A DNA stretch of 64,000 bases from Micromonospora sp. KC606 (GTDB taxonomy: Bacteria; Actinomycetota; Actinomycetes; Mycobacteriales; Micromonosporaceae): NCBI RefSeq assembly GCF_004348675.1, contig NZ_SMKN01000008.1, positions 1 to 64,000 of the forward strand. Direction: 5' to 3'. The notes beneath the pieces are model-generated. The model saw only the letters and a program-made list of their open reading frames with translations. It had not been told where the DNA came from and did no database searches. The translations under genes and the position numbers were made by a program. Every line of letters begins with the position of its first letter. The first letter of the stretch is position 1. Shown here piece after piece: positions 33,666-47,916 of this stretch.

Positions 33666-34626
33666 CCGAGCGGTACCAGTCCGCCGCGCCGGGATGCAGC
33701 GGCAACGGCGCGGTGGCGATCGCCGAGCGGGGACTCATCCGCCCGGCGGCGGGGTGCGCCGCCGCCAGCTCCGTGCGGCGTTCCATCAGCAGCCGGGTCA
33801 CCTCCCGCACCAGCGAATCGGGCAGATCGGCGCGGACGACGAGATAGTTCGGGTTGGCCACCGTGGTGACCGGATCCAGGTCGTACACCGAGCGAGGGAT
33901 GTCCCGCGACACGTACACCTCGCGGTAGCCGCGGCGCAGCTCCTCCGTCCACTCGCCGAGGTCGATGATCCTCGTCGCCGACGCGCCGGCCAGCTGATCC
34001 ACCCCGCGCACGGGCAGCCCACCGGAGAAGAAGAACGCGTCGATCCGGCCGGCCCGCAGCGCGGCGACCGAGTCGTCGAGGCCGAGGTGCAGCTGACGGA
34101 CCTGGTCGCCGCCGAGCCGGGCCACCTCCAGCAGCCGGGTCGCGGTGACCTCGGTGCCCGAGCCCGCAGCGCCCACCGACACCCGCCGCCCGCCCAGGTC
34201 GGCGAGCGTCCGCACGGGCCCGCCGGCGGTGGTGACCAGGTGCAGCAGGTCGTCGTAGACCCGGGCCACCGCGCGGACCGACGGTGGCGCGGCCGGCCCG
34301 GCGGGCAGCACGTCGGCCTGGGTGAAACCGAGTTCGGCCTGACCGGCGCCGACGAGCCGCACGTTCTCCGCGGAGGCCGCGGTGACCACCACAGTGGCCC
34401 GCACGCCGGGTAGTTCCCGGTTGAGCACGGCCGCCAGCGACTGCCCGAAGGCGTGGTAGACCGCGGTCGGACTGCCGGTGGCGATCCGGATCAGTGTCGA
34501 CTCGGTGGGGGAGTCCCGGCAGGCGGCCAGCCCTGTCGTCGTCAGGACCAGCAGCATCAGCAGCGCGGACGGGGCGGCGACCCGCCGCCGGGTGGGGGCG
34601 GACCAGCATCGGCTCACGGCCTGCAC
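33655..34626 (-). CDS. TAXI-family solute-binding lipoprotein
   Basis: 323 aa. The lipobox LAAC (signal peptide ending about residue 35) is followed by IRIATGSPTAVYHAFGQSLA, the N-terminal signature of TAXI proteins, then QAELGFTQADV, VSVGAAGSGTEVTATRLLE and AALRAGRIDAFFFSGGLP. TAXI proteins bind C4-type or amino-acid ligands for TRAP transporters, but no TRAP permease gene is visible here. It lies tail to tail with the two-component genes, so it may present a ligand to the kinase (inference). GTG start uncertain (34626 or 34617). Confidence 0.85.
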   Translation of the reverse strand: MQAVSRCWSAPTRRRVAAPSALLMLLVLTTTGLAACRDSPTESTLIRIATGSPTAVYHAFGQSLAAVLNRELPGVRATVVVTAASAENVRLVGAGQAELGFTQADVLPAGPAAPPSVRAVARVYDDLLHLVTTAGGPVRTLADLGGRRVSVGAAGSGTEVTATRLLEVARLGGDQVRQLHLGLDDSVAALRAGRIDAFFFSGGLPVRGVDQLAGASATRIIDLGEWTEELRRGYREVYVSRDIPRSVYDLDPVTTVANPNYLVVRADLPDSLVREVTRLLMERRTELAAAHPAAGRMSPRSAIATAPLPLHPGAADWYRSVKP

Positions 34627-34697
34627 TCTGCGCCGCCGGGCACCACCGGCGCAAGCTCAGGACGGCGGCGACGCCGGTGCCGCGTCGTCCCCGACAA

Positions 34698-35360
34698 TCA
34701 CGCTCGACCGGTTGGGCGGGCGGGGGACAGGGAGGACCGCTCGATGATCCTCAGACGGTCCGGGCCGTCGGCCACGCTCACCACGAGACACCCCGCCCCG
34801 GGGCGGAGCAGGGCAGGCACCTCCAGCAGGGCGGCGCCGCGCACCAGCACCGCGGCCAGCTCCCGGTCGGTGAGCCGGATCCCGAGGATGTGCCGACGCA
34901 CGTGTCGGCCACCGGCGAGCAGCGCGGACCGCCAGGCCGCCGAGGCGAGCCGGCCCCGCCAGACGGCCCGCGCACTCGACGCCCCGGCCACCGGTCCGCC
35001 CAGCAGCTCGCGGCGGCCCCGCCGCCACCCCGACCCGCACAGCTCGGCGTACGTGGCCCGGTGCTCGTCGGGCACGTGCAGGCGGTGCAGCTCGTAGCGG
35101 CGGCGCAGCCCACCGCTGAGCACCTCGTGCTCCACCGGAACACCGAGCCGCGTGAGCAGCTGGCGCATCCGCAGCGCGGCGTCCTGCCGGTTGAACTCGG
35201 CCGCCGGCCGGTAGGGCTCGGCCGGACCCCGGCCGGTCGCCGGCGGGGGCGTGCAGCGGACCAGGCAGGCCAACTCGAACGCGTCGCCCAGGGTCATCCA
35301 GTCCATCGGCGGCGGCGCCGGCGGACGGGGCCGGTCGAGCAGGGTGGGTTGCGGAGCCAT
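34698..35360 (-). CDS. Hypothetical protein
   Basis: 220 aa, ATG after GAGGAGGAG. No signal peptide or span. It has an Arg-rich composition, with MDWMTLGDAFELACLVRCTPP and RLTDRELAAVLVRGAALLEVP as the most ordered stretches, and the end RLRIIERSSL. I do not recognise the family. It lies between a TAXI protein and YaaA, same strand, with gaps suggesting it may be single. Good start site and codon pattern argue that it is real. Confidence 0.6.
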   Translation of the reverse strand: MAPQPTLLDRPRPPAPPPMDWMTLGDAFELACLVRCTPPPATGRGPAEPYRPAAEFNRQDAALRMRQLLTRLGVPVEHEVLSGGLRRRYELHRLHVPDEHRATYAELCGSGWRRGRRELLGGPVAGASSARAVWRGRLASAAWRSALLAGGRHVRRHILGIRLTDRELAAVLVRGAALLEVPALLRPGAGCLVVSVADGPDRLRIIERSSLSPARPTGRA

Positions 35361-35459
35361 GGGCCGCTCCTCCTCGGCGTCGGGGTCCCCTAACGGTCGC
35401 CGCCCGCCCGCCCCGGTTCCACCGATCCGGCCCAGCCTTGAGGAAATCTTGCGGCGGGG

Positions 35460-36254
35460 TCAGAGTTCGGTGACCACCACGTCGACCTGGCGTGGCCGCC
35501 CGGCGGCCACCGGTCGCTCCTCGACCGGGTACTTCAAGTCACGCAGCGCGGCGACCAGCCCGGCCGCCCCGCGCGGCCGGGCACCGGCGAGCAGCAGGTC
35601 GCGTACCAGCCGGCCCTTCGTCGCCTTGTTGAAATGGCTGACCACCGTGCGGGTCACCCGCCCGTCGAGCTCCCGCTCGTGCAGCACCCGCACGGTCACC
35701 GTCCGCCCGGCCAACGCACCCCGTGGCGTCCAGGTGGCCGCGTACGCGGCGGAGCGCAGATCAAGCACCGGGCCGTCCCCGGCCGCCGACTCCATCGCCG
35801 GGGCCAGCACACGCCGCCAGTACGCCGACAGCGCCCCCACGCCGGGCAGCCTCGCCCCGATCGGGCAGCGATACGGCGGGATCCGGTCGGCGAGCCGCAC
35901 CGCGCCCCACAGACCGGAGCTGACCAGCACCGACCGGCGGGCGGCCCGCAGCGCCGGGGCCGGCAGCGTGGCCAGGCCGAGCGCCTCGTAGAGCACGCCG
36001 GTGTAGACCTGCCCGGCCGGTGTGGTGGCGGCCCGGTCCAGCCGCGCGTTGCGGGCCAGTTCGCCCCGCTGGCCCGCGCTGAGCCCGAGCGCCGCCAGCG
36101 CCGCCGTTTCGTCGGTGGCGCTGAGGCCGACGAGCGCGGCCAGCACCTCCCCCCGGGCCGGGTTCAGCTCGGGCAGGGACAGCCGGGCGAGGTCGAGCCG
36201 ACGGCCCGTGCCGGCGTCGGCCTTGCCCTCGGAGGGCGGCAGCAGGATGAGCAC
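35460..36254 (-). CDS. yaaA: YaaA/UPF0246 peroxide-stress protein
   Basis: 264 aa, clear UPF0246 member: LILLPPSEGKAD at the start, then YTGVLYEALG, VLVSSGLWGAVRLADRIPPY and SHFNKATKGRLVRDLL. YaaA limits free iron and so oxidative DNA damage in Escherichia coli; later work assigns it DNA-binding and nuclease-like features. GTG start. The next gene on the strand begins 22 bases before it, so the two may be co-transcribed. Confidence 0.93.
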   Translation of the reverse strand: MLILLPPSEGKADAGTGRRLDLARLSLPELNPARGEVLAALVGLSATDETAALAALGLSAGQRGELARNARLDRAATTPAGQVYTGVLYEALGLATLPAPALRAARRSVLVSSGLWGAVRLADRIPPYRCPIGARLPGVGALSAYWRRVLAPAMESAAGDGPVLDLRSAAYAATWTPRGALAGRTVTVRVLHERELDGRVTRTVVSHFNKATKGRLVRDLLLAGARPRGAAGLVAALRDLKYPVEERPVAAGRPRQVDVVVTEL

Positions 36255-36276
36255 GTCGCCAGCGTACGGGCCGGGT

Positions 36277-37884
36277 TCAGCGCCACGGCCGCACGGCGGC
36301 CGGCGGGTGGTACACCCGATATCCGGCCACCTCCACCAGGCGGGCGGCGTCCGCGCGGTCGCCGAGCAGCCGGCGCAGCCGGCGTTCGGCGGGGGAGTCC
36401 ACCGGCAACACGTAGCCGGGGCGCTCGGCCCGGCCCACCCGCCGCCAGTACGGCCGGTACCGGTTCTGTCCGGGGGTGAGGTCGCCGTCGAGCACCGCGC
36501 AGACCACCCGCTCGGCGGTGTCGAAGGTGAGCCGGTTACAGGTCCAGTAGTCGCCGTAGACCTCGCGCAGGCCGGTGGCCCGCACCGCCGCCGCCAACTC
36601 GGCGGCCCGGCGTTGCTCGGTTCGGGGCGTGTCGAGCGTGGAGAGGAAGAGCCCGGTGGCGACCACGGCGGTGGCGGCCAGCGCGGCCAGCGCGGCGGTG
36701 GCGCTCGCCCCGGCCAGCCGCCCGGCCACCCCGACCGTGCCCCGCCAGCACGCGACGGCCGCCGCCCAGAGCGGCCAGAGCACCGCCGGCAGCGAGATCT
36801 GCAGCACCGACAGGTAGCGGGCGCTGGTCACCGGTTCGGTCGCGGCCAGCGGACTGCGGACGTACGCCAGCAGGGTCAACGCCGCGCCGGCGACCAGCGC
36901 GAGTTGCGCGACGGGGCGGACCCGGTCGGTGGTGGGCCGCCCGGCGGTCCGGCGGTACGCGAGCAGCGCGAGCAGCGCGGCGGCCACCAGCAGCAGCGGG
37001 TAGAGCAGGCCGAACCACTCCTGCCACCGGGCGCAGCCGGTCACCGGACAGAGGCCGTTGGCCAGCGGCAGCCCTTCCAGCAGTCCGCCGGTCACCCGCT
37101 GCGCCCACGGCGGCGCCGGGCCGCCGTCGGCGGCGAGTTGCCGCAGCACGGACAGCGAGTCCTGCCCCGGCGGGGCGCGCAGGTTGTCCCACCCCATCGG
37201 CGCCGCTCCGACCGCGAAACCGGCGGCCAGCAGCGCGCCCGACCAGCCGAGCAGTTCCCGGCGGGTCGCGTGGAGCAGCAGCAGCCCGGCGACCGCCAGG
37301 TACGGCACGACCAGCCAGTCCGACCACAGCGCGAAACCGGCGAGCAGGCCGGCCAGGCCGACCGCCGCCCGGCGGTGGGCGAACCGGCGTCCGGCCAACC
37401 CGAGCGCGATCAGCAGCATCGCCAGCACCGCCGGTTTCACCTCGGGCCGGCCACCGACCACGGTGAGCTGGTCGCGCACCACCCGTTCCGTGCCGAGCGC
37501 GAGCAACCCCACCACGAACGCGGCGAACCAGGGTGAGTAGAGGCGCCGGGTCAGCCGGTGGGCCAGCCAGAGGAACAGGGCGTACAGCGCCACCAGCGGC
37601 AGCCGCAGCGCCGGCCAACTCGGCCCGACCAGCGCCACCAGCGGCGCGGCCAGGTACGCCTCGGCTGTCCCCATGTAGTGCTGCCCGTACAGGAAGACCG
37701 GCCGTTCCCGGCCGGCCGCGATGTGCAGCGCCGCCAATCCGAACGTGGCTTCGTCGCTGTTCGCGGCGGGGACGGTGAGCAGGGTCAACACCAGGCGGTA
37801 GCCCACCGCGACCACACCGAGCAGCAGCGCGACCCGCGCCGGCCGGTCCAGCCGGGCGCGGTCCCACAGTCCTGGTGTCGACAC
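36277..37884 (-). CDS. GT39-like membrane glycosyltransferase
   Basis: About 535 aa with some 11 membrane spans. NSDEATFGLAALHIAAG, directly after the first span, is the Asp-Glu loop of GT-C enzymes, and YGQHYMGTAEAYLAAPLVAL follows. The soluble end (VYGDYWTCNRLTFDTAERVV) is external. The GTG start at 37884 is preferred over TTG at 37890 because GGGGG lies 8 bases upstream. Divergent from the App1-type gene. Substrate unknown; a role in wall or lipoglycan glycosylation is likely. Confidence 0.65.
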   Translation of the reverse strand: MSTPGLWDRARLDRPARVALLLGVVAVGYRLVLTLLTVPAANSDEATFGLAALHIAAGRERPVFLYGQHYMGTAEAYLAAPLVALVGPSWPALRLPLVALYALFLWLAHRLTRRLYSPWFAAFVVGLLALGTERVVRDQLTVVGGRPEVKPAVLAMLLIALGLAGRRFAHRRAAVGLAGLLAGFALWSDWLVVPYLAVAGLLLLHATRRELLGWSGALLAAGFAVGAAPMGWDNLRAPPGQDSLSVLRQLAADGGPAPPWAQRVTGGLLEGLPLANGLCPVTGCARWQEWFGLLYPLLLVAAALLALLAYRRTAGRPTTDRVRPVAQLALVAGAALTLLAYVRSPLAATEPVTSARYLSVLQISLPAVLWPLWAAAVACWRGTVGVAGRLAGASATAALAALAATAVVATGLFLSTLDTPRTEQRRAAELAAAVRATGLREVYGDYWTCNRLTFDTAERVVCAVLDGDLTPGQNRYRPYWRRVGRAERPGYVLPVDSPAERRLRRLLGDRADAARLVEVAGYRVYHPPAAVRPWR

Positions 37885-38000
37885 GACCAACGCCCCCGTC
37901 GTCGTCCCGACCGGAGTGTTTCACGCGGTGCCGGTTGGCCGGGGCGGATCCGCCGACTCCTCGCGTGGCCGGTTGGGGCGGGGTGTGGCAGGGTTGCTCT

Positions 38001-39041
38001 GTGCCACCCACTCCCGCAGGCCAGTTGGCCGTACCGAACCTGCACCGGGCAGCGCGGATCGAGGACGCCGTGCACCAGTTGGTGGAGCGCCGGCTCCGCC
38101 GCACCGGGTGGCGGATCAACATCGTGGCGTACGCCGGCTACGGCGCCCCCGGCTGGGCGCGGGTGCTGTGCCGGGTGCTGCTCGGCCGCCCGGACACCCG
38201 CCAGCGCGGCCGGCTGGAGAAGGTGCGTGGCTGGCGCAGCTTCACCACCCTGCCCGCAAAGCACGTCACGGTGCGGATCGAGGCCGGTGGGACCGTCCAC
38301 GAGGCGCAGGCCGACCGTAGCGGCTTCGTCGACACCGTCATCGAGGGTGACTTCACTCCCGGCTGGTCGTCGGTACGCCTCAGCGTGCCCGACGCCGAGC
38401 CGGCGGAGGCTCTGATCCGGGTCCTCCACCCGGACGTGCGGTTCGGCATCCTCTCCGACATCGACGACACGGTCATGGTGACCGCGCTACCCCGGCCCCT
38501 GCTGGCGGCCTGGAACACCTTCGTCCTCGACGAGCACGCCCGGGCCGCGGTGCCCGGCATGGCCGTGCTGTACGAGCGGCTGGTCACCGCCCATCCCGGG
38601 GCGCCCGTGCTCTACCTGTCCACCGGGGCGTGGAACGTCGCCCCGACGCTGACCCGGTTCCTGTCCCGGCACCTCTACCCGGCCGGCCCGCTGCTGCTCA
38701 CCGACTGGGGCCCGACCGCCGACCGGTGGTTCCGCAGTGGCCGGGAGCACAAGCGGGCCACCCTGGCCCGCCTGGCCCGGGAGTTCCCGGAGGTGCGCTG
38801 GCTGCTCCTCGGCGACGACGGGCAGCACGACCAGGAGATCTACCGGGAGTTCGCCGCCGCCCACCCGGACAACGTCGCCGGGGTGGCGATCCGGCGGCTC
38901 TCACCCACCCAGTCGGTGCTCGCCGGCAGCCTGCCCGCCCCGGCGGGTCAATCCTCGACCGGTCCGGTGGGGCAGAAGTGGCTCGCCGCTCCGGACGGCG
39001 CCGGCCTGTGGAAACTCCTCCGCGACGCGGGCCTGGTCTGA
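38001..39041 (+). CDS. App1-family phosphatidate phosphatase-like protein (DUF2183)
   Basis: 346 aa. The HAD-like phosphatase signature is FGILSDIDDTVMVT (DIDDT), with LYLSTGAWNVAPTLTRFL, LLTDWGP and LLLGDDGQHDQEIYREF as the remaining motifs, the known App1 set. The N-terminal 150 residues contain the family's AYAGYGAPGWARVLCRVL segment. It hydrolyses phosphatidate or a related phosphate ester. GTG at 38001 with AGGG upstream. It ends 18 bases from the end of convergent glgB. No evident functional link with the glycogen genes. Confidence 0.87.
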   Translation: MPPTPAGQLAVPNLHRAARIEDAVHQLVERRLRRTGWRINIVAYAGYGAPGWARVLCRVLLGRPDTRQRGRLEKVRGWRSFTTLPAKHVTVRIEAGGTVHEAQADRSGFVDTVIEGDFTPGWSSVRLSVPDAEPAEALIRVLHPDVRFGILSDIDDTVMVTALPRPLLAAWNTFVLDEHARAAVPGMAVLYERLVTAHPGAPVLYLSTGAWNVAPTLTRFLSRHLYPAGPLLLTDWGPTADRWFRSGREHKRATLARLAREFPEVRWLLLGDDGQHDQEIYREFAAAHPDNVAGVAIRRLSPTQSVLAGSLPAPAGQSSTGPVGQKWLAAPDGAGLWKLLRDAGLV

Positions 39042-39059
39042 GCGGTCCCCGGGCCCGGG

Positions 39060-43252
<4,193 letters not shown>

Positions 43253-43327
43253 CCGCTCAACCTACTGCGCGAGATCGCTTCGCGCTCGAGTCGAGTCCCC
43301 CTGCCCACCTGTCGGGCCGCCCCGGCT

Positions 43328-43378
43328 GTCGGGCGAGTCGCGGCAGGTGGCGGTGTGCCGGCGCGAGGATCGCCCGAC
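43328..43378. repeat. Inverted repeat between glgA and glgE
   Basis: GTCGGGCGA (43328-43336) and TCGCCCGAC (43370-43378) are exact complements. The flanking GAGTCG/CGACTC and GCGGCAGG/CCTGCCGC can pair in an alternative fold. It may end the glgA transcript or act as leader of glgE. Confidence 0.45.
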
Positions 43379-43418
43379 ATGCCACGACTCGCCTGCCGCG
43401 TCCCGGATCGGGCACCCG

Positions 43419-44627
43419 TCAGCCGGCGGCGCCGACGGATCGGTAGATGTCGAGGGTGCGCGCGGCGACGGCGTCCCAGGAGAAGTGTTCCACCGCCCGC
43501 CGCCGGCCGGCCCGGCCGAACTCGGCGGTGCGCGCCGGGTCGGCGAGCAGCGCGTTCATGGCCGCCGCCAGGTCGGCGACGAACTTCTCCGGCGTCAGTG
43601 GTGTTCCGGAGCCGTCGGCCGCCTGCTCGATCGGCACCAGCAGGCCGGTCTCGCCGTCGGCCACCACCTCCGGGATGCCGCCGGTCGCGGTCGCCACCAC
43701 CGCCGTCTCGCAGGCCATCGCCTCCAGGTTCACGATGCCCATCGGCTCGTACACCGAGGGGCAGACGAAGATCGTCGCGTGGGTGAGCACCTGGATGACC
43801 TCGTGCTTGGGCAGCATCTCGGCCACCCACACCACGCCCGAGCGGTTCGCCCGCAACTCGGCGACCAGCTTCTCCACCTCGGCGGCGATCTCGGGCGTGT
43901 CGGGCGCCCCGGCCAGCAGCACCAGCTGGGTGTCGGCGGGCAGCTCCCGGGCGGCACGCAGCAGGTACGGCAGGCCCTTCTGCCGGGTGATCCGGCCCAC
44001 GTACACCACGCTCGGCCGGGCCGGGTCGATGCCGAGGCGGTCCACCACGTCGGTGCCCGGGTCCGGGGCGTACTGCGCGGTGTCGATGCCGTTGTGGACC
44101 ACCCGGACCCGGTCCGGATCCACCTGTGGGTACGCGGCCAGCACGTCCCGGCGCATCCCGGCGCTGACCGCGATGATCGCGTCGGCGGCCTCGTAGGCCG
44201 TCCGCTCGCACCACGAGGAGAGCGCGTACCCGCCGCCGAGCTGTTCGGCCTTCCACGGTCGCAGCGGCTCCAGGCTGTGCGCGGTGACCACGTGTGGCAC
44301 CCCGTGCAGCAGTTTCGCGGCGTGCCCGGCCAGGTTGGCGTACCAGGTGTGGCTGTGTACCACGTCCGTGCCAGCGCAGCCCGCCGCCATCTCCAGATCC
44401 ACGCCCATGGTGCGCAGCGCGGCGTTCGCGCCGGACAGGCCGGCCGGTTCGGCGTACGCGACGACGCCCGGCTCCGTGCGCGGCGCGCCGAAGCAGTGCA
44501 CCCGCACGTTCGCGAGCCGGCGCAGCTCCCGGGACAGGTACTCGACGTGCACGCCGGCCCCGCCGTACACCTCCGGCGGATACTCCCGGGTGAGCAGGTC
44601 GACGCGCAGCGGTACGAGATCGCTCAT
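43419..44627 (-). CDS. glgA: Glycogen synthase/maltose-1-phosphate synthase, GT4 (GlgA/GlgM)
   Basis: 402 aa GT4 enzyme of the short actinobacterial GlgA type: REYPPEVYGGAGVHVEYLSREL at the start, HSHTWYANLAGH, VVHNGIDTAQY, VYVGRITRQKGL and the E-x7-E motif CPSVYEPMGIVNLEAMAC. In mycobacteria the counterpart, GlgM, makes maltose-1-phosphate from ADP-glucose and glucose-1-phosphate, which feeds GlgE. Both activities are possible here. ATG at 44627, divergent from glgC over 93 bases, so ADP-glucose supply and use share a control region. Confidence 0.92.
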   Translation of the reverse strand: MSDLVPLRVDLLTREYPPEVYGGAGVHVEYLSRELRRLANVRVHCFGAPRTEPGVVAYAEPAGLSGANAALRTMGVDLEMAAGCAGTDVVHSHTWYANLAGHAAKLLHGVPHVVTAHSLEPLRPWKAEQLGGGYALSSWCERTAYEAADAIIAVSAGMRRDVLAAYPQVDPDRVRVVHNGIDTAQYAPDPGTDVVDRLGIDPARPSVVYVGRITRQKGLPYLLRAARELPADTQLVLLAGAPDTPEIAAEVEKLVAELRANRSGVVWVAEMLPKHEVIQVLTHATIFVCPSVYEPMGIVNLEAMACETAVVATATGGIPEVVADGETGLLVPIEQAADGSGTPLTPEKFVADLAAAMNALLADPARTAEFGRAGRRRAVEHFSWDAVAARTLDIYRSVGAAG

Positions 44628-44708
44628 GCCCGGCACCTTAGTGCAGAAACATGCCCCGTACGGAAGGAGAAGCGGCCGGTAGGAGTGGTGAACTCGCGGC
44701 CGGATGGA

Positions 44709-44714
44709 TAGCGT
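44709..44714 (+). promoter_or_regulatory. Possible -10 box for leaderless glgC
   Basis: TAGCGT ends 6 bases before the glgC ATG, the spacing seen for leaderless actinobacterial messages. No convincing -35 box. Confidence 0.3.
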
Positions 44715-44720
44715 CGGGGC

Positions 44721-45953
44721 ATGGCTGCCAAGGTGCTCGCGATCGTCCTGGCTGGCGGAGAGGGCAAGCGCCTGATGCCGCTCACCACGGACCGGGCCAA
44801 GCCCGCCGTCCCGTTCGGCGGGATGTACCGCATGGTCGACTTCGTCCTGTCCAACCTGGCGAACGCCGGCTTCCTCAAGATCGTCGTGCTGACCCAGTAC
44901 AAGTCCCACTCACTGGACCGGCACATCACCAAGACGTGGCGGATGTCGACCCTGCTCGGCAACTACGTCACCCCGGTGCCGGCGCAGCAGCGCCGCGGCC
45001 CGTGGTGGTTCGCCGGGTCCGCCGACGCGATCTACCAGAGCTTCAACCTGATCAACGACGAGCAGCCGGACCACGTGATCGTCTTCGGTGCCGACCACAT
45101 CTACCGGATGGATCCGCGGCAGATGGTGGAGGACCACATCGCCTCCGGCGCGGCGGTGACCGTGGCCGGCATCCGGCAGCCGCTGTCGATGGCCGACCAG
45201 TTCGGGGTGATCGAGGTCGGCGAGGACGGCCGGCGGATCCGGGCGTTCCGCGAGAAGCCCACCGACGCGGTCGGCCTGCCCGACGCGCCGGACCAGATCT
45301 ACGCCTCGATGGGCAACTACGTCTTCAGCACCCGCGCGCTCTGCGAGGCCGTCGAGCGCGACGCGGAGGACAAGACCAGCAAGCACGACATGGGCGGCAG
45401 CATCATCCCGATGCTGGTCGAGCGGGGCGAGGCCAACGTCTACGACTTCCGCGACAACGAGGTGCCGGGCAGCACCGACCGCGACCGCGGCTACTGGCGC
45501 GACGTGGGGACGCTGGACTCCTTCTACGACGCCCACATGGATCTGATCAACGTGCACCCGGTGTTCAACCTCTACAACTTCGAGTGGCCCATCTACACTG
45601 AGCAGCCGCCGTTCCCGCCCGCCAAGTTCGTCCACCAGTGGGGGGAGCGGGTCGGTCGGGCGGTCGCCTCGATGATCTCGCCCGGCGCGGTCATCTCCGG
45701 TTCGTTGGTGGAGAACTCGATCGTCTCGCCGAAGGTGAAGGTGCACTCCTGGGCGCACGTCGACGGCGCCGTGCTGATGGAGGGCGTCGAGATCGGCCGG
45801 CACGCGGTGGTGCGCCGGGCCATCCTCGACAAGAACGTCTTCGTCCCCGAGGGCGCGGAGATCGGCGTCGACCTGGAGAAGGACCGGCAGCGCTACACCG
45901 TCTCCGACAACGGCATCGTGGTGATCGGCAAGGGGCAGCGGGTCGAGCCGTGA
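44721..45953 (+). CDS. glgC: Glucose-1-phosphate adenylyltransferase
   Basis: 410 aa. The start [18 protein letters not shown] is the nucleotidyltransferase signature. [38 protein letters not shown] and [15 protein letters not shown] are GlgC motifs, and the C-terminal left-handed beta helix ([21 protein letters not shown]) completes it. It makes ADP-glucose, the first committed step toward glycogen and GlgM. ATG start with no clear ribosome-binding site. Followed after 73 bases by pgm on the same strand, forming a precursor-supply pair. Confidence 0.96.
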   Translation: MAAKVLAIVLAGGEGKRLMPLTTDRAKPAVPFGGMYRMVDFVLSNLANAGFLKIVVLTQYKSHSLDRHITKTWRMSTLLGNYVTPVPAQQRRGPWWFAGSADAIYQSFNLINDEQPDHVIVFGADHIYRMDPRQMVEDHIASGAAVTVAGIRQPLSMADQFGVIEVGEDGRRIRAFREKPTDAVGLPDAPDQIYASMGNYVFSTRALCEAVERDAEDKTSKHDMGGSIIPMLVERGEANVYDFRDNEVPGSTDRDRGYWRDVGTLDSFYDAHMDLINVHPVFNLYNFEWPIYTEQPPFPPAKFVHQWGERVGRAVASMISPGAVISGSLVENSIVSPKVKVHSWAHVDGAVLMEGVEIGRHAVVRRAILDKNVFVPEGAEIGVDLEKDRQRYTVSDNGIVVIGKGQRVEP

Positions 45954-46026
45954 GCATCCGCCACGTGTGACCCGCCCCTTCGCCGGGAAAGAGTCGACGT
46001 CCGACCCGCTCCAGGAGGTTGCCGCA

Positions 46027-47670
46027 GTGACCCACCCCCGCGCCGGCCAGCCCGCCGACCCCGCCGACCTGGTCGACGTGCCGAAGCTGGTGACCGCTTA
46101 CTACGCCGAGCATCCCGATCCGGAGAACCCGGCGCAGCAGGTCTCCTTCGGTACCTCGGGGCACCGCGGGTCGAGCCTGCGGTCCGCGTTCAACGAGGAT
46201 CACATCCTCGCGGTCACCCAGGCGCTCTGCGACTACCGGCGCGAGCGCGGCGTCGACGGCCCGCTCTTCCTGGCTCGGGACACCCACGCCCTGTCCTCCC
46301 CCGCCGCGGTGAGCGCGCTGGAGGTGCTGGCCGCCAACGACGTGACCGTGCTGGCGGACAGCCGGGACGGCTACACCCCCACCCCAGCCCTGTCGCACGC
46401 CGTGCTGGCCCACAACCGGGGGCGCACCAGCGGGCTCGCCGACGGCATCGTGATCACTCCGTCGCACAACCCGCCCGACGACGGCGGCTTCAAGTACAAC
46501 CCCACCCACGGTGGCCCGGCCGACACCGACGTCACGTCGTGGATCCAGGACCGGGCCAACGCGATCCTCGCCGCCGGGCTCAAGGAGGTGCGGCGGATCC
46601 CGTACGCGCGCGCCCGCGCCGCCGACACCACCGGCGGGTACGACTTCCTCGCCCACTACGTCGACGACCTGCCCGCCGCGATCGACCTCGACGCCATCCG
46701 GCACGCCGGGGTCCGCATCGGCGCCGACCCGATGGGCGGGGCTAGCGTCGCGTACTGGGGGGAGATCGCCGAGCGGCACCGCCTCGACCTCACCGTGGTC
46801 AATCCGACGGTCGATCCGACCTGGCGGTTCATGACTCTCGACGGTGACGGCAAGATCCGGATGGACTGCTCCTCGCCGAACGCGATGGCGTCGCTGATCG
46901 CGGCCCGCGCCGACTTCCAGGTCTCCACCGGCAACGACGCCGACGCCGACCGGCACGGCATCGTCACCCCCGACGGCGGCCTGATGAACCCCAACCACTA
47001 CCTGGCGGTCGCCATCGGCCACCTGTTCCGCACCCGCACGCAGTGGGGGCCGGCCGCCGCGGTCGGCAAGACCCTGGTCTCCTCCTCCATGATCGACCGG
47101 GTCGCCGCCGACCTGGGACGCCCCCTCTTGGAGGTCCCGGTCGGCTTCAAGTGGTTTGTGGCCGGTCTGCTCGACGGCGCGGTCGGCTTCGGCGGCGAGG
47201 AGAGCGCGGGCGCGTCGTTCCTGCGCCGCGACGGGAGTACCTGGACCACCGACAAGGACGGCATCCTGCTCTGCCTGCTCGCCGCCGAGATCATGGCGAC
47301 CACCGGGCGGACCCCGAGCGAGCACTGGTCCGAGCTGGCCGGGCGCCACGGCGCGCCCACGTACGCGCGGATCGACGCGCCGGCCACCCGGGAGCAGAAG
47401 GCCGTGCTCGCCAAGCTCTCGCCCGAGCAGGTGACCGCGACCGAGCTGGCCGGGGAGCTGATCACCGCGACGCTCACCACCGCCCCCGGCAACGGCGCGC
47501 CGATCGGCGGGCTCAAGGTGGCCACGGAGTCCGGCTGGTTCGCCGCCCGCCCCTCGGGTACGGAGGACGTCTACAAGATCTACGCCGAGTCGTTCCGGGG
47601 CCCGGAGCACCTGGCCCGGATCCAGCAGGAGGCCGAGGACCTGGTTGGTGAGGTGCTGCGGCGAGCCTGA
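46027..47670 (+). CDS. pgm: Phosphoglucomutase (alpha-D-glucose type)
   Basis: 547 aa, alpha-phosphohexomutase family. The phosphoserine loop is [12 protein letters not shown], the Mg loop [10 protein letters not shown], the sugar loop [13 protein letters not shown], and the phosphate loop [13 protein letters not shown]. It converts glucose-6-phosphate and glucose-1-phosphate, the GlgC substrate, and also feeds UDP-glucose for the exopolysaccharide. The GTG at 46027 follows CAGGAGGT; the longer frame lacks a site. Confidence 0.95.
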   Translation: MTHPRAGQPADPADLVDVPKLVTAYYAEHPDPENPAQQVSFGTSGHRGSSLRSAFNEDHILAVTQALCDYRRERGVDGPLFLARDTHALSSPAAVSALEVLAANDVTVLADSRDGYTPTPALSHAVLAHNRGRTSGLADGIVITPSHNPPDDGGFKYNPTHGGPADTDVTSWIQDRANAILAAGLKEVRRIPYARARAADTTGGYDFLAHYVDDLPAAIDLDAIRHAGVRIGADPMGGASVAYWGEIAERHRLDLTVVNPTVDPTWRFMTLDGDGKIRMDCSSPNAMASLIAARADFQVSTGNDADADRHGIVTPDGGLMNPNHYLAVAIGHLFRTRTQWGPAAAVGKTLVSSSMIDRVAADLGRPLLEVPVGFKWFVAGLLDGAVGFGGEESAGASFLRRDGSTWTTDKDGILLCLLAAEIMATTGRTPSEHWSELAGRHGAPTYARIDAPATREQKAVLAKLSPEQVTATELAGELITATLTTAPGNGAPIGGLKVATESGWFAARPSGTEDVYKIYAESFRGPEHLARIQQEAEDLVGEVLRRA

Positions 47671-47916
47671 GCCGCCCGTCGTGGCCGCTGCCATGGGGTT
47701 GGACCGTTCGTCCCGCACGGGATGAACGAGATGCCGGTCGACCTGTCGTGGTGCGACAGGCAGATCCAGCTGGTTGGTCTCGTCAGGGAGAGCACCTGAG
47801 CGGGAGGTGCCGGCCCTCGGCGCGGACGGGCTAGCCGAGATTGCGCGATTCTCCCGTTACGGAACCCGGTCTCGCTCGATGTACAAGTGATCGATTCACA
47901 CACCGGGGGATTGTCG

